Source: Simmondsia chinensis
Lineage: Eukaryota; Streptophyta; Magnoliopsida; Caryophyllales; Simmondsiaceae
DNA length: 64,000 nucleotides
Direction of reading: 5' to 3'
Assembly (NCBI GenBank): GCA_018398585.1
Contig: JAGTTD010000018.1
Coordinates: 12,903,501 to 12,967,500, forward strand
Shown here: positions 32,250 through 43,445 of the stretch, one piece after another
Layout: every line of letters starts with the position of its first letter
How positions within the stretch are numbered: the stretch's first letter is position 1
The notes under the pieces: model-generated
The model's input: only the letters and a program-made list of their open reading frames with translations
Databases searched by the model: none
Told to the model about the DNA's origin: nothing
Made by a program: the position numbers and the translations under genes

Positions 32250-33329
32250 AATCAACTTAATATCCTCAATAACAATGATGATTACGTCCAGAATAAAATA
32301 CGGGACAACAATATTCTTGTCACCGATAGCGTTAAATTAAAAATACGTACTAGACGTGGTGGCACGTGATCACTTATTAAGCGGATATATTAGGTTTCAT
32401 AGTTACCCTATTTAAATTCTAATCTTATGTTGATGGCCTTCATTATAGATGCGGTAAGTAAATGTTAGAAAATGTTTGAAAAAACCAATTTATATTTAGC
32501 CCCAAAACAAATCTCAAAGTCCGATAGAGTAATATCAGTCTTCACGATGTCATAAAATGAAGTTGATGTCAAAAATTTCAGTCTATTAGACAAACAAGCA
32601 ATTGCTGACATTTTTTATGACAAAAAGATAACATTTTTTTCTCACACATCACTTTGTCTATCTTTAATTTTAACATACTCAAACTTCAAATTTTACCAAC
32701 CTTTGAAAATTTGATTAGTTAAGATTTAGTATTGTAAAATTTGATGAAATAATTTTGAGTCCAAAAACTTTGCACTAAAATTTTAGTTGTAACGATAAAA
32801 TAATATTTTGATCCAACCAATGGTATATCCTTGACTATATTTCAAAAAGAAAGTTACTCTTATTAAAACACTACATTACACATTTAATACGAATAAAAAT
32901 ACCTCCATTATCTAATTAGAGGCACATCATCCGCCACTTCCTTCTCTGTTAGGCAAATACATGAGAGCTAATTCCATTTGGTCCGACACAAAATAGATCT
33001 TCTAAGAATAAGATTCTTTTTCAAATCCGCTGATTCATTTAGCACCCTCTAATCAACTCTCTTCTAGTTCAAAGATCGGCCCTTTGTCTTTGAGGGGCAA
33101 AGTGAATAGGCCTTTAGGAAAAAAAAGCAACAAAACCTCAAAGGTTAATATTAGAATAGTGCCAGTTGATGAGAGTTACTTCAGAAATAAAAATAGTAGG
33201 TAAGTTTGTCTAGGTTATTCTATCAATTCAAATTGAATGCATCTAGATGTTTAGAAACTGAAACTTATAACATGACTTGAAAAACAAGTTTGGAGCATGT
33301 ATTTGGAGCCTGAAACTAAGGTTGGGTGT
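32250..33329. other. Spacer without recognisable feature
   Basis: AT-rich. No gene, RNA or element boundary recognised. Confidence 0.5.
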
Positions 33330-33800
33330 TCATAATTCCAACTTTGTTGTTTGGTTCACCTACTGAAATTAGAATTACAATTCCACCGCTCCATTCCATG
33401 TAATTGGATTTTATCTGAAAATTAAACTTTTTAATTCCTAGGGGTGGGTAAGGAATTGCAATTCCATATTAACACAATTAACCTGAAACCCAAATTAACC
33501 CCACCCCAAACCCAATATAACTCAAAATCAAAGGACTTACATAGCCTAAGCTTTGATATGAAGCTTGAAATCACCTGACTTGAATTTGAAATGATTGAAA
33601 TCAACTTAACTCAAAGTCTGAAGAGACCAAACTGGAGATGACTCAAGTTCAAAAAATAAAATTGTACGACTTTAATGTGATGTAAACAAGTTGAGATGAA
33701 GTGGAAATGGCCCAACCAAATTAACGCAAGACTTAATATGCCTCAAACCCAAAATGACTTGGCCCATCTCAAACTCGGCCTAAGATGACTCAAAATTTGA
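33330..33800. repeat. AATTCC-rich and ACCCAA-type degenerate repeats (left block)
   Basis: 33330-33480 has repeated AATTCC/GGAATT motifs including GGAATTGCAATTCC. 33480-33790 is a degenerate run of 'AACCCAAA/GACTCAAA/GACTTGAA' words. The mirror block at 42220-42720 has both features in reverse order, suggesting the two ends of one interrupted repeat. Confidence 0.35.
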
Positions 33801-33810
33801 AAGGATACTA

Positions 33811-34606
33811 TTAGGAATGGTGTCCTAAAAATTTAAATTTGTCCTGTAAATGTTATTTTATTAATTAATAAAATTGAAGTTCCAGTCGTTTCCTTATTAA
33901 ATTTGTGTAAGCAAACATTTATACTGCATATGATTTTCTTTTTGGTAACATCTATGAATGTAGTCCTTAGACTACAATTTACATATTTGTTCTAAGTGGT
34001 TTATGAGATTAACCCACAGATAGACTAGGAACAAATGGTATGGAATATTGTTTGAACAACTCGCAGTTAAAGATAAGTTTGGACCGCTTGTATGCTAAGG
34101 CTATAACGTGACACTTTAGATGACTTGTCTTGGTCCTGTGGATTGCGATCCAAAAGTGTTATATTGGTTTAATAAGATTGATGCACTAAGTTGGATCATG
34201 TAAATTGCTTGTTTCTAGACTACTATCGGAGATGAGTGATACATGTTGTACTGTTTGAATGATGACTCTAAATCCTGAGAGTATTCTGGACTTTTGCATG
34301 GAACGTTCGTTACTTTGGTGTACTATAAGTAAGATCTAGACAAATGATTGAATTCTTATGTACACTGGGTAGCGGTGTGAAGTGTAGCAAGGATAAGGTA
34401 TATTCAATAGGGAATCTACAATCTCTTATGAGATACAGATACCTCCTTAGTTAATTTGCATGTATTTGAATAGTTTGGAATCTTTGGCTGAAGTGCTCCA
34501 GGTGTTTGACATTTGGAATTTATGCTATGAATATGTTCAAGTATAAATGAATTATTGAGTTAAGGGCAAGTAGGTAACTAATAGAGAAGGTATGAGAAGG
34601 ATAATA
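33811..34606. repeat. Unidentified repeat interrupted by the CACTA element (left part)
   Basis: Begins near GGAATGGTGTCCTAAAAATT. It has the look of a long non-coding LTR or leader (few frames, moderate composition) and continues after the CACTA element at 40990. I cannot assign it to a family. Confidence 0.3.
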
Positions 34607-35260
34607 GTACACTAATAGAAAACACTGATTTAGCAACCAAATGTAGTGACAGTTTAAACCGTCAAAGAATCTATGACAGAAAAGTGACGGGTAACTGACA
34701 GAACAGTGATGGGAAATAGCGGTCAGAATTTCCGGTTCATAAATGCAATATTGAAACCATATTTGTGAGGGTAAAATATGTCACAAAAAGCTAGTCTATT
34801 ATTATAAAATAATATATTTGATTTTAAATATCATGTGAGATAAATTGCTTATTAGTTTATTAATTTTTAATTTAAAAATTTTATAAAATAATTTTTAAGT
34901 CGTAAAAGTTATATATATGCAATAAAATTATTAAAATAATGGATTAAAAAAAGTTAAAAACACGATCTATTTTAAAGTCTTATACTCTGTTATTTAGAAT
35001 ATTTTATTAAAAATATACAAAATTTTTATTAAAATAGTATTTATAAAATTTATGAACTAAAAAGTTAGTAAACAAAATCTTAGGATACTAATGTACATGT
35101 AATTTACAATATTAAATGCAAAATATTTAAAACATGTAATATAAAAATAATAAAATTAACAATAACTTTAAAATTATAAAATTAATTTGTTCTAATAATA
35201 AAACTAACTACTCATAAATAATAAATAATAGTTATTTGTATGGTAAAACTATTATTGTTT

Positions 35261-35342
35261 GATCCCATTAGAACTCCGAAATTAAGCGTGCTTGGGCGAG
35301 AGTAGTACCAGGATGGGTGACCTCCTGGGAAGTCCTCACCCT
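35261..35342 (+). other. 5S rRNA-derived head of the SINE (not a functional 5S gene)
   Basis: Reads GATCCCAT.AGAACTCCG, then TTAAGCGTGCTTGGGCGAGA, GTAGTACCAGGATGGGTGAC and CTCCTGGGAAGTCCTC. This is the 5S rRNA sequence from about nucleotide 31 to 111 with few changes. It retains the regions of the box A, intermediate and box C internal promoter of RNA polymerase III type 1. The first ~30 nt and last few nt of 5S are missing, and the downstream sequence is SINE, so it is not a 5S rRNA gene. Confidence 0.92.
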
Positions 35343-35468
35343 CAGGTTGGAGGTACTGGGAAACGGCCTCTCTTCAGGTTAACACCCTGAAGGGGGAAGG
35401 CTACGTACATTCACCCCTCCAGACCCTGCATAGGCGGGAGCCCTTAAGGCACTAGGGTATGTTCCTTT
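35261..35468 (+). mobile_element. 5S-rRNA-headed Au-like SINE (copy A, longest)
   Basis: Flanked by a perfect 19-bp duplication taaaactattattgtttga (35244-35262 and 35469-35487; two bases overlap the SINE start). Positions 35261-35342 match the 3' two-thirds of plant 5S rRNA. From about 35347 the sequence is an Au-SINE-like body: GGTACTGGGAAACGGCCTCT, GGAAGGCTACGTACAT, CCAGACCCTGCATAGGCGGG, and a T-rich tail ..GTATGTTCCTTTT. The long TSD and lack of LTR or TIR show LINE-type retroposition. Confidence 0.9.
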
Positions 35469-35487
35469 TAAAACTATTATTGTTTGA

Positions 35488-36240
35488 ATAAATAATTAAT
35501 TTATAAACAGTTAAAATTATAAAATTGCTTTGAAAATAAAATTTTTTTTAATAATAATAATATTTTCGTTACAATTATATTATTTGATATAATATTTAAC
35601 TTAATAAATATTTTAATATTATTAAAAATTGTGACTGCTGAGTCAGCGGTCACTCTAATTTTTCCTGCTCAAAAACATCATGTCAAAATTAAAATTTTAA
35701 TTTATTTTCTAAATATTTTCAAACGTATAAAATATATAAAGATCTTGAAAATATTTAAAATTTTTAATTTTAATTCAAATTTTTGTAAAATTATTTTTTT
35801 CAAAGTTACTTGAGCAAAAACTAAACGATGTTAGAATTAAGACGTGACATCAAAAAATTAGAAAATATATGTACTTTTTTAGAATTGCATCTAAATTGTT
35901 TGGAGAGAATATTTTAAATTATGCATTGACATTAATGTAGAATAATATAACAAAAAATAATCCTAACATATAATAATGTAGAAATAATTTTAATTTATTT
36001 TGAATAATTCACTTTTAAATGTTATATATGTTATACGATCAATGGGCACTATGTAGGTATTATGTCTTATTTTTTGATACTGAGCTATATAATATGTAGT
36101 ATCTCTCAAATAGTCTTTTGTGTAATATTTGTTGTGACTTTCAAAAGTTTTATCGCTTTATTTTAACGTTAAAAATTGCAATGATGAAATAAGGTTTTAT
36201 TCAAGTAATTTAATTAAGTTTTTCAATTAAAGGTACATAA
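35488..36240. other. CACTA interior, AT-rich
   Basis: No coding similarity. An imperfect palindrome of 23 bp with centre TGAGTCA lies at 35631-35653 and resembles the GTGACNG words of the subterminal repeats. Confidence 0.4.
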
Positions 36241-36402
36241 AGAAAGGAATATACCCAGTGCCTCAAGGGTTCCCACCTACGTAGGGTCTGTGGGGGGGGG
36301 GGGGGGGGGGGGGGGGATGTACGCAGCCTTTCCCCTTCAGGGTGTTAACCTGAAGAGAGGTTGTTTCCCAGTGCCCCAACATAAGGGTGAGGACGTCCCA
36401 GG
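36241..36402 (-). mobile_element. 5S-headed Au-like SINE, 5'-truncated (copy B)
   Basis: Minus-strand copy. Starts in the 5S part (CCTCCTGGGACGTCCTCAC), crosses the same junction as copy A, then GGCACTGGGAAACAACCTCT, GGAAAGGCTGCGTACAT, a C run and CAGACCC, ending GGGTATATTCC. Flanked by AGGTACATAA (36231-36240 and 36403-36412). The C run appears as about G25 on plus (36292-36316). Confidence 0.85.
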
Positions 36403-36911
36403 AGGTACATAATTGTTATAATTAAAGGTACATTAAGTTTTTCAATTAAAGGTACATAATTGTTATAAATAGTTAAAAAGATCATAGTGAAGGTTCGTTA
36501 ATTGAATCAATAGTTGTATTGGATGCAAATATTTGTAGTGGCGAACTCCTATTGGAACCTAGCTCTGATTAGTGTCGAAGAAAGCAATGCAAGACATAGT
36601 ATAACATAATCGTCTTTTCAGTAGTAGTCATCAAATCAAACATGGTTGCCTTTAGTTTTTAAATCATAGCCTCGTTTGATTGCCGAATGAATTGAATTTT
36701 TACAGAAAGTCGTACTTTCCAGGAATTAATTTCCTTTGTCAACTTCTCTTAATGTAGTATAAAAATGTTTGGTTACTCATATGGGAAAAAGAACTTCTCA
36801 TGAATTCAATTCTTATGTTTTGTTTGATTGATACAATACTTCTCATTAAATAAAATTAAAATTACTATTATACACATGTCCAATCTTCTAACATCATTGA
36901 TAGAGGTTGTT

Positions 36912-37426
36912 TATTACATGCCAAATAAGGTTCCATCCCAAAATTAATTGGCAATGGATGGAGTAGCCCTTCTACTATATAAATTGTTAATCTTTTGGTG
37001 ATCCCACCAATGTGGGATACACTTTGGGCTGTAATAAACCACCACGCTCCACAACCATCATCTTCGACGGCTTTATTCTAGGTAGCTTCACTCTAAGTGG
37101 GTAGCCCTTTTCTATGGATGGCTTCACTCTACTCTAGGTAGCCCTTTCAGAAACTTAGGCCCATTATAAGTGGTTTGTCCAACATGGCCATTGAGCACGG
37201 TCCGTCCCATATCGGACCGAGTACGCCGTCGGAGCAGGGTTCGTCCCATACCAAACCAAGCTCCTTGGAATCGATCTGAGAATCGACAACTCTGATACCT
37301 TTATTACATATCAAAGGAGGTTCCATCCCAAAACCAATTGGCAATGGGCGGAGTAGCTCCTCTACTATATAAATTGGTTTTCTTTTGGTGATCCCACAGA
37401 TGTGGGATACACTTTAGGTTGTAACA
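36912..37426 (-). mobile_element. TRIM (miniature LTR retrotransposon)
   Basis: Two 125-bp direct repeats (36912-37036 and 37302-37426), both running TATTACAT ... TTCCATCCCAAAA ... GGTGATCCCAC ... TGTGGGATACACTT ... TGTAA, enclose 265 bp without coding capacity. On the minus strand the right repeat is followed by AGGTATCAGAG (37290-37300), a diverged initiator-tRNA PBS, giving the element its orientation. Flanks TTGTT and CCGTT match 3/5, so the TSD is uncertain. Confidence 0.65.
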
Positions 37427-37431
37427 CCGTT

Positions 37432-39125
37432 ATAGGTAAAATTGTCATAATCACAAATTAGAAGCAGTAGAATTGTGATATAGATTAAAATTCATGAAGA
37501 AAGTAGAACTTATCTAGGGGGCTAAGTAAGTTTCTTCCCCCATTTTGAATTTGAACTTGCTAGGAAGTCAAACTTCTCACATCCTTCCTACTTCCACATT
37601 ACCAAAAAAAAGCCCTAAAAATGACACTTTCTATGAATTGAAACTTCACTAGTCTACTTCCCGCATACCAAACGAGGACTATAAATAGTTGATAAGAGAA
37701 TAACAACAAAAACAAACTCTGTGCCTCAAAGGGCTCGGTATGAGAAAGGTGAGATGTATATAGTCTTACCTATACATATACAAGGTGTTATCGTGAAGGA
37801 AATAAACAGTTAATATATTGGTCTTGTAACTTTCAAGTAAAAATATTAAGGTTATAGAAAGTTGTAATGGGCTTCGCATTTGACTCATAAATTAGAGCTG
37901 AACTATTGAGGCTGGATTATACGTGAAATAATTTAAATCATCAAGGGTTTTAGGTAAATTGAGTTGGAGTATCTCATTGTATAAATTGAAACGTCAAGAT
38001 ACATAAGTGATAAATCCTTAAACCTTAATCCACTTAAGCAATAAGTCCCTAAATTTTATTCTTTGAAATATAATTAAATACATTTTTAATATTTTTTTTT
38101 CCTATACAAAAACTTCAAATTACTTAAGTTTCTCTATTAAAAAAGTATATTTATTTCAAATGTTGAATTTTATACTAAAAATAAATAAATAAACAAAAAT
38201 ATGGAGGGTCATACCACACCCATACACCCTCACCAAACACCAAGTCTCTATCTCTATTCATCTCTCCCCCCCACCCCCAGCGGCGGCCACCAGCAACACC
38301 CACCTGATACAGGATTCTAATCTAGTAGAATCCCGATCATAATCCAACTCAAGAAATAAAGTTTAAAGGGGGAAAGAAAATAGAATTAGGTACACTGTGT
38401 TTGTATTTACTTATTTTCAGTTTCAGTATTTTGAAATTTTTAAAATCATGTTTAGGTACACTGTGTTTCTTTATATTTGATATTACTAATTTTTTTTAAA
38501 ATTTCTGAAATTTTGTTAGTGCACAATGTGTATGTTTGGGAGATTTACTATTATGCATTTGAAATGTATTTGTAAATGGTAGTAACTTTTGATAAGTTAC
38601 TTGTGATTTTCACGAGCATGTGAGTAACTTTGACTAAATATATGACACTTTTGAGTAATTAACAAATAATTTTGAGTGATAAAGTGATATTGAGGTTGGA
38701 GTTGATGAATATTTTGTTAAACTAAATTATTTTGGGTCAATGGTTGAAATTTTATTGGGATAGGTTTTCGTAAATAAATGAGTAATTTTGATTAAGTGGA
38801 TGATATTGGTTAATGGATGGTTTTGAGTAAGTAAATATTAATTTTGAGTAACTAGTAAGTAATTTTGAGTGATTGAATTATATTAAGGACGTGGTTGTTG
38901 ATTTTTAGTAATTGGGTTGATATTTAAATTAATTGGTTGTTTTTTGGTAAAATGTTGGGATTTTCTTTGGTGATTTTGATTAATTAATAGGTGATTTTAA
39001 ATAAATTCGTGGTCATTGGGGTGGTTTTCATTAAGTGCATTGTGATTCTGACTTAGCGTTAGATTTTTTTTTTTAAAAATTGTACTGTAGATATAGAATA
39101 TCCTATACTTCATATGATAATGATG
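37432..39125. other. CACTA interior, no gene recognised
   Basis: AT-rich. A C-rich patch lies at about 38265-38300 (CCCCCCCCACCCCCAGCGGC). 38400-39060 has repeated GAGTAATTTTGA/TTGAGTAA words. No coding similarity. Confidence 0.45.
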
Positions 39126-39133
39126 TAGTTTTA

Positions 39134-39609
39134 GGCTCCGTTTGTTCTGACGAAAAATTGGAATCTAGGAAGTAGTTTTCATCTTTTCCGTTGATTGGCG
39201 CACAAGTTTTGATGGAAAAGATTTTCCAAATGGAAAAGGTTTTCCTCCAATGGAGGGAAAATATTTTCCTTTATAAAATTAAGGAAGTTATGATTCCAAG
39301 CGGCACAATAACCTTCGCGGTAATAAGCATACGGGTATGAATCAAACCGATTTGAAAATTATGAATTAGGTATTTTTCAACAAAAGTTGCTTGATTCTCA
39401 ATGAAAATTATTGACGTTGAATATGAGTTCGACAATACATATGCATCCCCCTCATAATGTAGTGATTTCTTTTGTCGAAAAATGCTAATATATGTAGTCG
39501 TAGTATATATCACATCAGTTTTAATAGAAATTAGCCAAATTTTAGCGAAAATTTCCCAAATCCTGACATTAAATATACTTAGGTGATAAAATTTCATATC
39601 TTAGGGTAC

Positions 39610-39646
<37 letters not shown>

Positions 39647-39953
39647 AATGTTCAAATTTTAGAAAACTTAAGAGATAATTTTCTTATTTTGTATAGCATT
39701 CATAGTTAAAATTTTATATTATTTTTCATATATGTCATATTGATGCTTTTATTGTCCTATATAATCAAATATAAGAGGATTGGTGAAAAATATTTCTTTT
39801 AGACCATACAAGAAAACATCAATGCAGAACCAAGTTTTCCGTTGAAACAAACATATGAAAATATCAAACAGATTTTAATTTTCCTTGGAAAGCCTTTTCC
39901 AAAAGAAAAATTAATTCCTAGAATCTACTTTTTCTTCTAAACAAACGGAGCCT
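39134..39953. mobile_element. 820-bp TIR element (hAT-like MITE or relative)
   Basis: Ends GGCTCCGTTTGTT and, inverted, AGGCTCCGTTTGTTT, with further shared GATTCTAGGAA and GGAAAAG.. words. It is flanked by TAGTTTTA (39126-39133 and 39954-39961), an 8-bp duplication typical of hAT elements. A 108-codon frame inside (39271-39597, minus) resembles no protein I know. A (TA)n tract is at about 39615-39641. Confidence 0.65.
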
Positions 39954-40125
39954 TAGTTTTAACATTTAACATGTTTGATGTTTGGTTTTAGTTTTTTTAA
40001 CATGTTCTTTTACTATTGTTAATTTCATTAAAAATTTATAAATATACATTTTATATTAATTTCACAATTCATATATTCATATTTTATATATGCTATTCTT
40101 TTTATTTTTTTTTATTTTTACAGAG

Positions 40126-40372
40126 CGAATGCGAGAGATGATATTAAAAAAGGATCGGCCCTCTCAATGGGGGCATTTAAAGGTCTATGCTCGGTCTAGC
40201 TCATCAAATCTTGAGTCTAAAGTTGTTTAGAAGAAGTCTTGTGGGTGATTTGCAAGAGACCAAAGTGTTTTTGGGAATTTCAGCTGCACAAGGAAATCTA
40301 TTTCAAGACATCCCCATTAACCAACTACCAACCCCTCCTAATTTTGATGATCGCATTCGTGATTGTTAGTTT
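40126..40372 (+). other. Unassigned open segment inside the CACTA element
   Basis: A less AT-rich block preceded by TTTTTACAG (acceptor-like) and ending in TAG. The longest frame, 40187-40369, ends 'LFQDIPINQLPTPPNFDD'. I do not recognise it. It could be a relic transposase exon or a captured host exon. Confidence 0.25.
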
Positions 40373-40413
40373 ATTCTCGTGTTTCTAGTTTTATATGTTT
40401 GTATGAGTACTGT

Positions 40414-40453
<40 letters not shown>

Positions 40454-40989
40454 TTTGTATGTACTAAAATTTTTTATTTTGCATTTTTAATTTATTTTTA
40501 TAGTATTTTTTTGCGTAGACAAATAATATTAGGATCAAAATATATTATATTACATACTAATTGAAGTATAAGAATTAATATTATATTAAAATAAAATGTG
40601 ATCGAAATAAGTGAAAAAAATAATATGAAATAATGTTAATCATCGTATAAAATTATGGTGAAATTTTTTTTAAAATTATACTTGTGACCGCTATAGCGGT
40701 TGGAAAAGCTGTTAGATATCTGTGACCGATGCAATGGTCCCAGATTTCTGACGGCTGTAACCGTCACTAATTTGTAACCGTTGTAGCAGTTATAAAATTG
40801 TGACAGCGCGACCGTCACAAAAGCTGTTTCAATACCGTTTCAAAAACCGTCACAGAATTTTAGTGACCACATTTTCTGCAACCATTATTTTCCCGTTCTA
40901 GATTGGTTGCTAAGTCTCTTTCTGACGGCTTTTTGATTATTTTGTGACGATTTTTACTGTTGTAGATCCTATGTTTTCTAGTAGAGGTA

Positions 40990-42219
40990 GTAGATATATT
41001 TATTGTTTGTCATGGACATCTAGTGGAGGGGTTATTGTCATCAATATAGTCTATTTGCGAGATATTAAATAAATAGTTTAAGTCTACAGTGAGTGGGATT
41101 TATTTAGTGGAATTAAGTCCCATTAAATAGTAATCAAATTTTATCATGAGATGGTAATTAATTTAACTCATTTAGAGCTAGATTTAAATTGTCCCTGAGG
41201 TTTCTGTGCAAGCCTTTGTATTTATTGCCATCAGAAAAATACTAAAGAATTCATGAGATGAGTAATTTTAAATTTGCCAACCATTATTCATGAGATGAAT
41301 AAAAATTAAAAATTAAAAAATAAAATAATTTTAAAAATTAAAATTCATAAGATAAATTTTTACATGTGGAAAACAAAGCGAAACAAAAAAAGGAAAAAAT
41401 CGCAGCCTAGATCGTGATCCACGGATTCGCAGATGGGCCAACCAGCGCGTGACATGTGTTGCGCACTGGGCAGCCCTAGGGGAGATCCGCATGCTCCTGC
41501 CCTGGCCAATCGGGCCTCAACACGTGGCACTCGGTGGCAGGCCGAAAAGGATACAGTTTGAACTTGTACATGAAACGCGACGTTTTAAACTGGTAATAAT
41601 TAAAATGCTGTGTTTTTGTTTGTTTAACTGCGAATCCCACATCGTTTATTTTGAAAATTTTCACTCTGGTAGCCTACTATTAAATAAGGGTGCCTATTTC
41701 AATGGCTTGGCATAAGTTCTAAATTAAATATTTCTGAAAGTGTGGACTTTTGGAGACTTAGTGGGAGAGAAAATTTTCTTTAGAAATTTTTCTTTCCTCA
41801 ATTTTAATATTTTTCGGAGCCCACTCTCTAGGCGGTTCGAGGTCATTGAGTAGAAGGTAGCTGGATCTCGGTGTTCCCTTGGTTTTCTCGGGCTTCTTGG
41901 AGTAATTTATTATCCCTCTGGTATTCTTTATTTGGAGCAATTCCAGGTCTTTTTCTTTTGTTCTCTTTTAATTTTTGCTTTTCTATTTATTTATAGTTTA
42001 CTTATTATGCTAGTTATAGTTCATGTAATTGCTACGAATGTATTAGAGTAGAGGCTTATAGATTTAAATTAGGAATTTAAATTTATAGATTTAAAATTAA
42101 GAATTTTGAATCAACCATATGTTTAAAATTAAGAATTTTAAACCCTTTCACTGCATTAACTAAATTAAATTAGGGAAATTTTTGAAATTCGTCTCAATAG
42201 ATACAACCCGTTTGTCATA
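40990..42219. repeat. Unidentified repeat interrupted by the CACTA element (right part)
   Basis: Continuation of 33811-34606 after the second GTA copy. Includes a GC-richer patch (about 41405-41545) and no recognised gene. Confidence 0.3.
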
Positions 42220-42720
42220 CGACTAGGATGAATCAAGCTCGAAATGACCTAAATCAACTCAAACCCGAGGGATTCTAGGCTGAATCGCAAAAATACTTAA
42301 CCCAATTAAATGAAAATCCAAAATAACTTAAACACCAAATGATTGATCAACTACCATACTAGACCTTATTTTCTCGAAACTCGAATAACTCGAAATTAAA
42401 GTAAATTACTCAGACCATAATAACTCGACGCAATGTGAAGCGCTCGACCAAAATATGATCATAACTGATTTAAAACTCGAAATATAGGCGGTTTTCAATC
42501 TAGCACCTATTTCTACATTTCACGATTGACCAAAAACCCATAACACTTGAATCATTATGGAATTGTAATTCCGACCATCAATTCCTTTGATGAACCAAAT
42601 AATGGAATTTAAATTCCATTAGAATTCCAATTTCACAGAATTCGAATTGGAATTGCAATTCCACAGTCTAATTTCAATTCCATGTGCTAATTGGATGGAG
42701 CATAATGCATACAACATTAA
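42220..42720. repeat. ACCC-type and AATTCC-rich degenerate repeats (right block)
   Basis: 42225-42510 has words such as GACCTAAATCAACTCAAACCCGA. 42540-42700 is dense in GGAATT/AATTCC, including GGAATTGCAATTCC. It mirrors the block at 33330-33800. Confidence 0.35.
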
Positions 42721-42957
42721 TTCCCATAAATCTTAGAACTTATTGATTTTTGCAAATATTTGAATTAAATAATATAACTTGATTAATAGCAATTTCTGAA
42801 TGACCATTGAATACAAAAAGAGATAGATTGATGAATAAATTTGATTTCTCTACCACTTAGCCGATTTCTATAGGGCACAATTGGATGGAGCATTGCACTC
42901 TCAATTATTTTTCATGTTTATTACACGCAATAGAGAGGCGATCAAACTCTTAATTAG

Positions 42958-42959
<2 letters not shown>

Positions 42960-42993
<34 letters not shown>
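42960..42993. repeat. Poly(G) tract followed by poly(A)
   Basis: About 34 consecutive G, then GAGAGGGCGCTGC and A18 (about 43013-43030). Homopolymers of this size are hard to sequence, so the length is uncertain. Confidence 0.6.
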
Positions 42994-42994
<1 letters not shown>

Positions 42995-43035
42995 GAGGGC
43001 GCTGCTTTCATTAAAAAAAAAAAAAAAAAATAAGG

Positions 43036-43445
43036 GTCATGTGTATTCACCAAGTCATATTTCTTCACCAAAGGGCATATATTTTCATTAAAACACATCA
43101 TTTCATCAAGAGACATATTTTTGTAACTAAAGGCATGTCCTTACACAAAAGCATATGCTTTTTTTTTTTTTTTTTTTTTTTTTCAAGAGACATACCCTTT
43201 CATTAAAAGTCATACATTTTTACAAACTAATTGTAGTTCAGCATTAATTAGAAACACTTATTTATTAATACAGCATATATATTAGATAAAATAATCTTCA
43301 AAATATCATGTGGGGCATAACTATAACACTCCAAATTTACGAGAAAAACCCTCAAATGGAGGAGAAAAGCACAGACGAAGGAGAAAGCAATCCACTAAAT
43401 AATTTGGATGATGATACAACTAGAGCCACAAATGATTCACATATT
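43036..43445 (-). repeat. 3' LTR of the old copia element with ~20-bp degenerate tandem repeats
   Basis: The LTR start on the minus strand is TGTTAATATGTG at about 43445, next to GGTTTTTGGGGGA (polypurine tract, plus 43446-43460). 43036-43227 consists of about eight diverged ~20-bp units of the type AGGCATAT.TTTTCATTAA, interrupted by a T24 run at about 43159-43183. The left LTR boundary was not found. Confidence 0.45.

Larger units (their letters stand above)
34610..40986. mobile_element. CACTA (En/Spm) transposon, 6.4 kb, non-autonomous
   Basis: Left end CACTAATAGAAAACA (34610); right end, inverted, CTCTACTAGAAAACA (ending at 40986). Flanked by GTA on both sides (34607-34609 and 40987-40989), the 3-bp duplication of this superfamily. 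Subterminal regions (about 34650-34790 and 40680-40960) are dense in GTGACGG/ACCGTCAC words in both orientations, as expected for transposase-binding repeats. No TNP2-like transposase is recognisable. The interior is AT-rich and holds two SINEs, a TRIM and a TIR element. Confidence 0.82.

Noticed and set aside
35261..35342. A 5S rRNA gene
   Set aside because: The first ~30 nt are absent and the sequence runs straight into a SINE body inside a SINE-type TSD, so it is a retroposed fragment.
39271..39597. 108-codon frame as a gene
   Set aside because: It sits inside an 820-bp TIR element, is hydrophobic and AT-driven, and shows no known domain.
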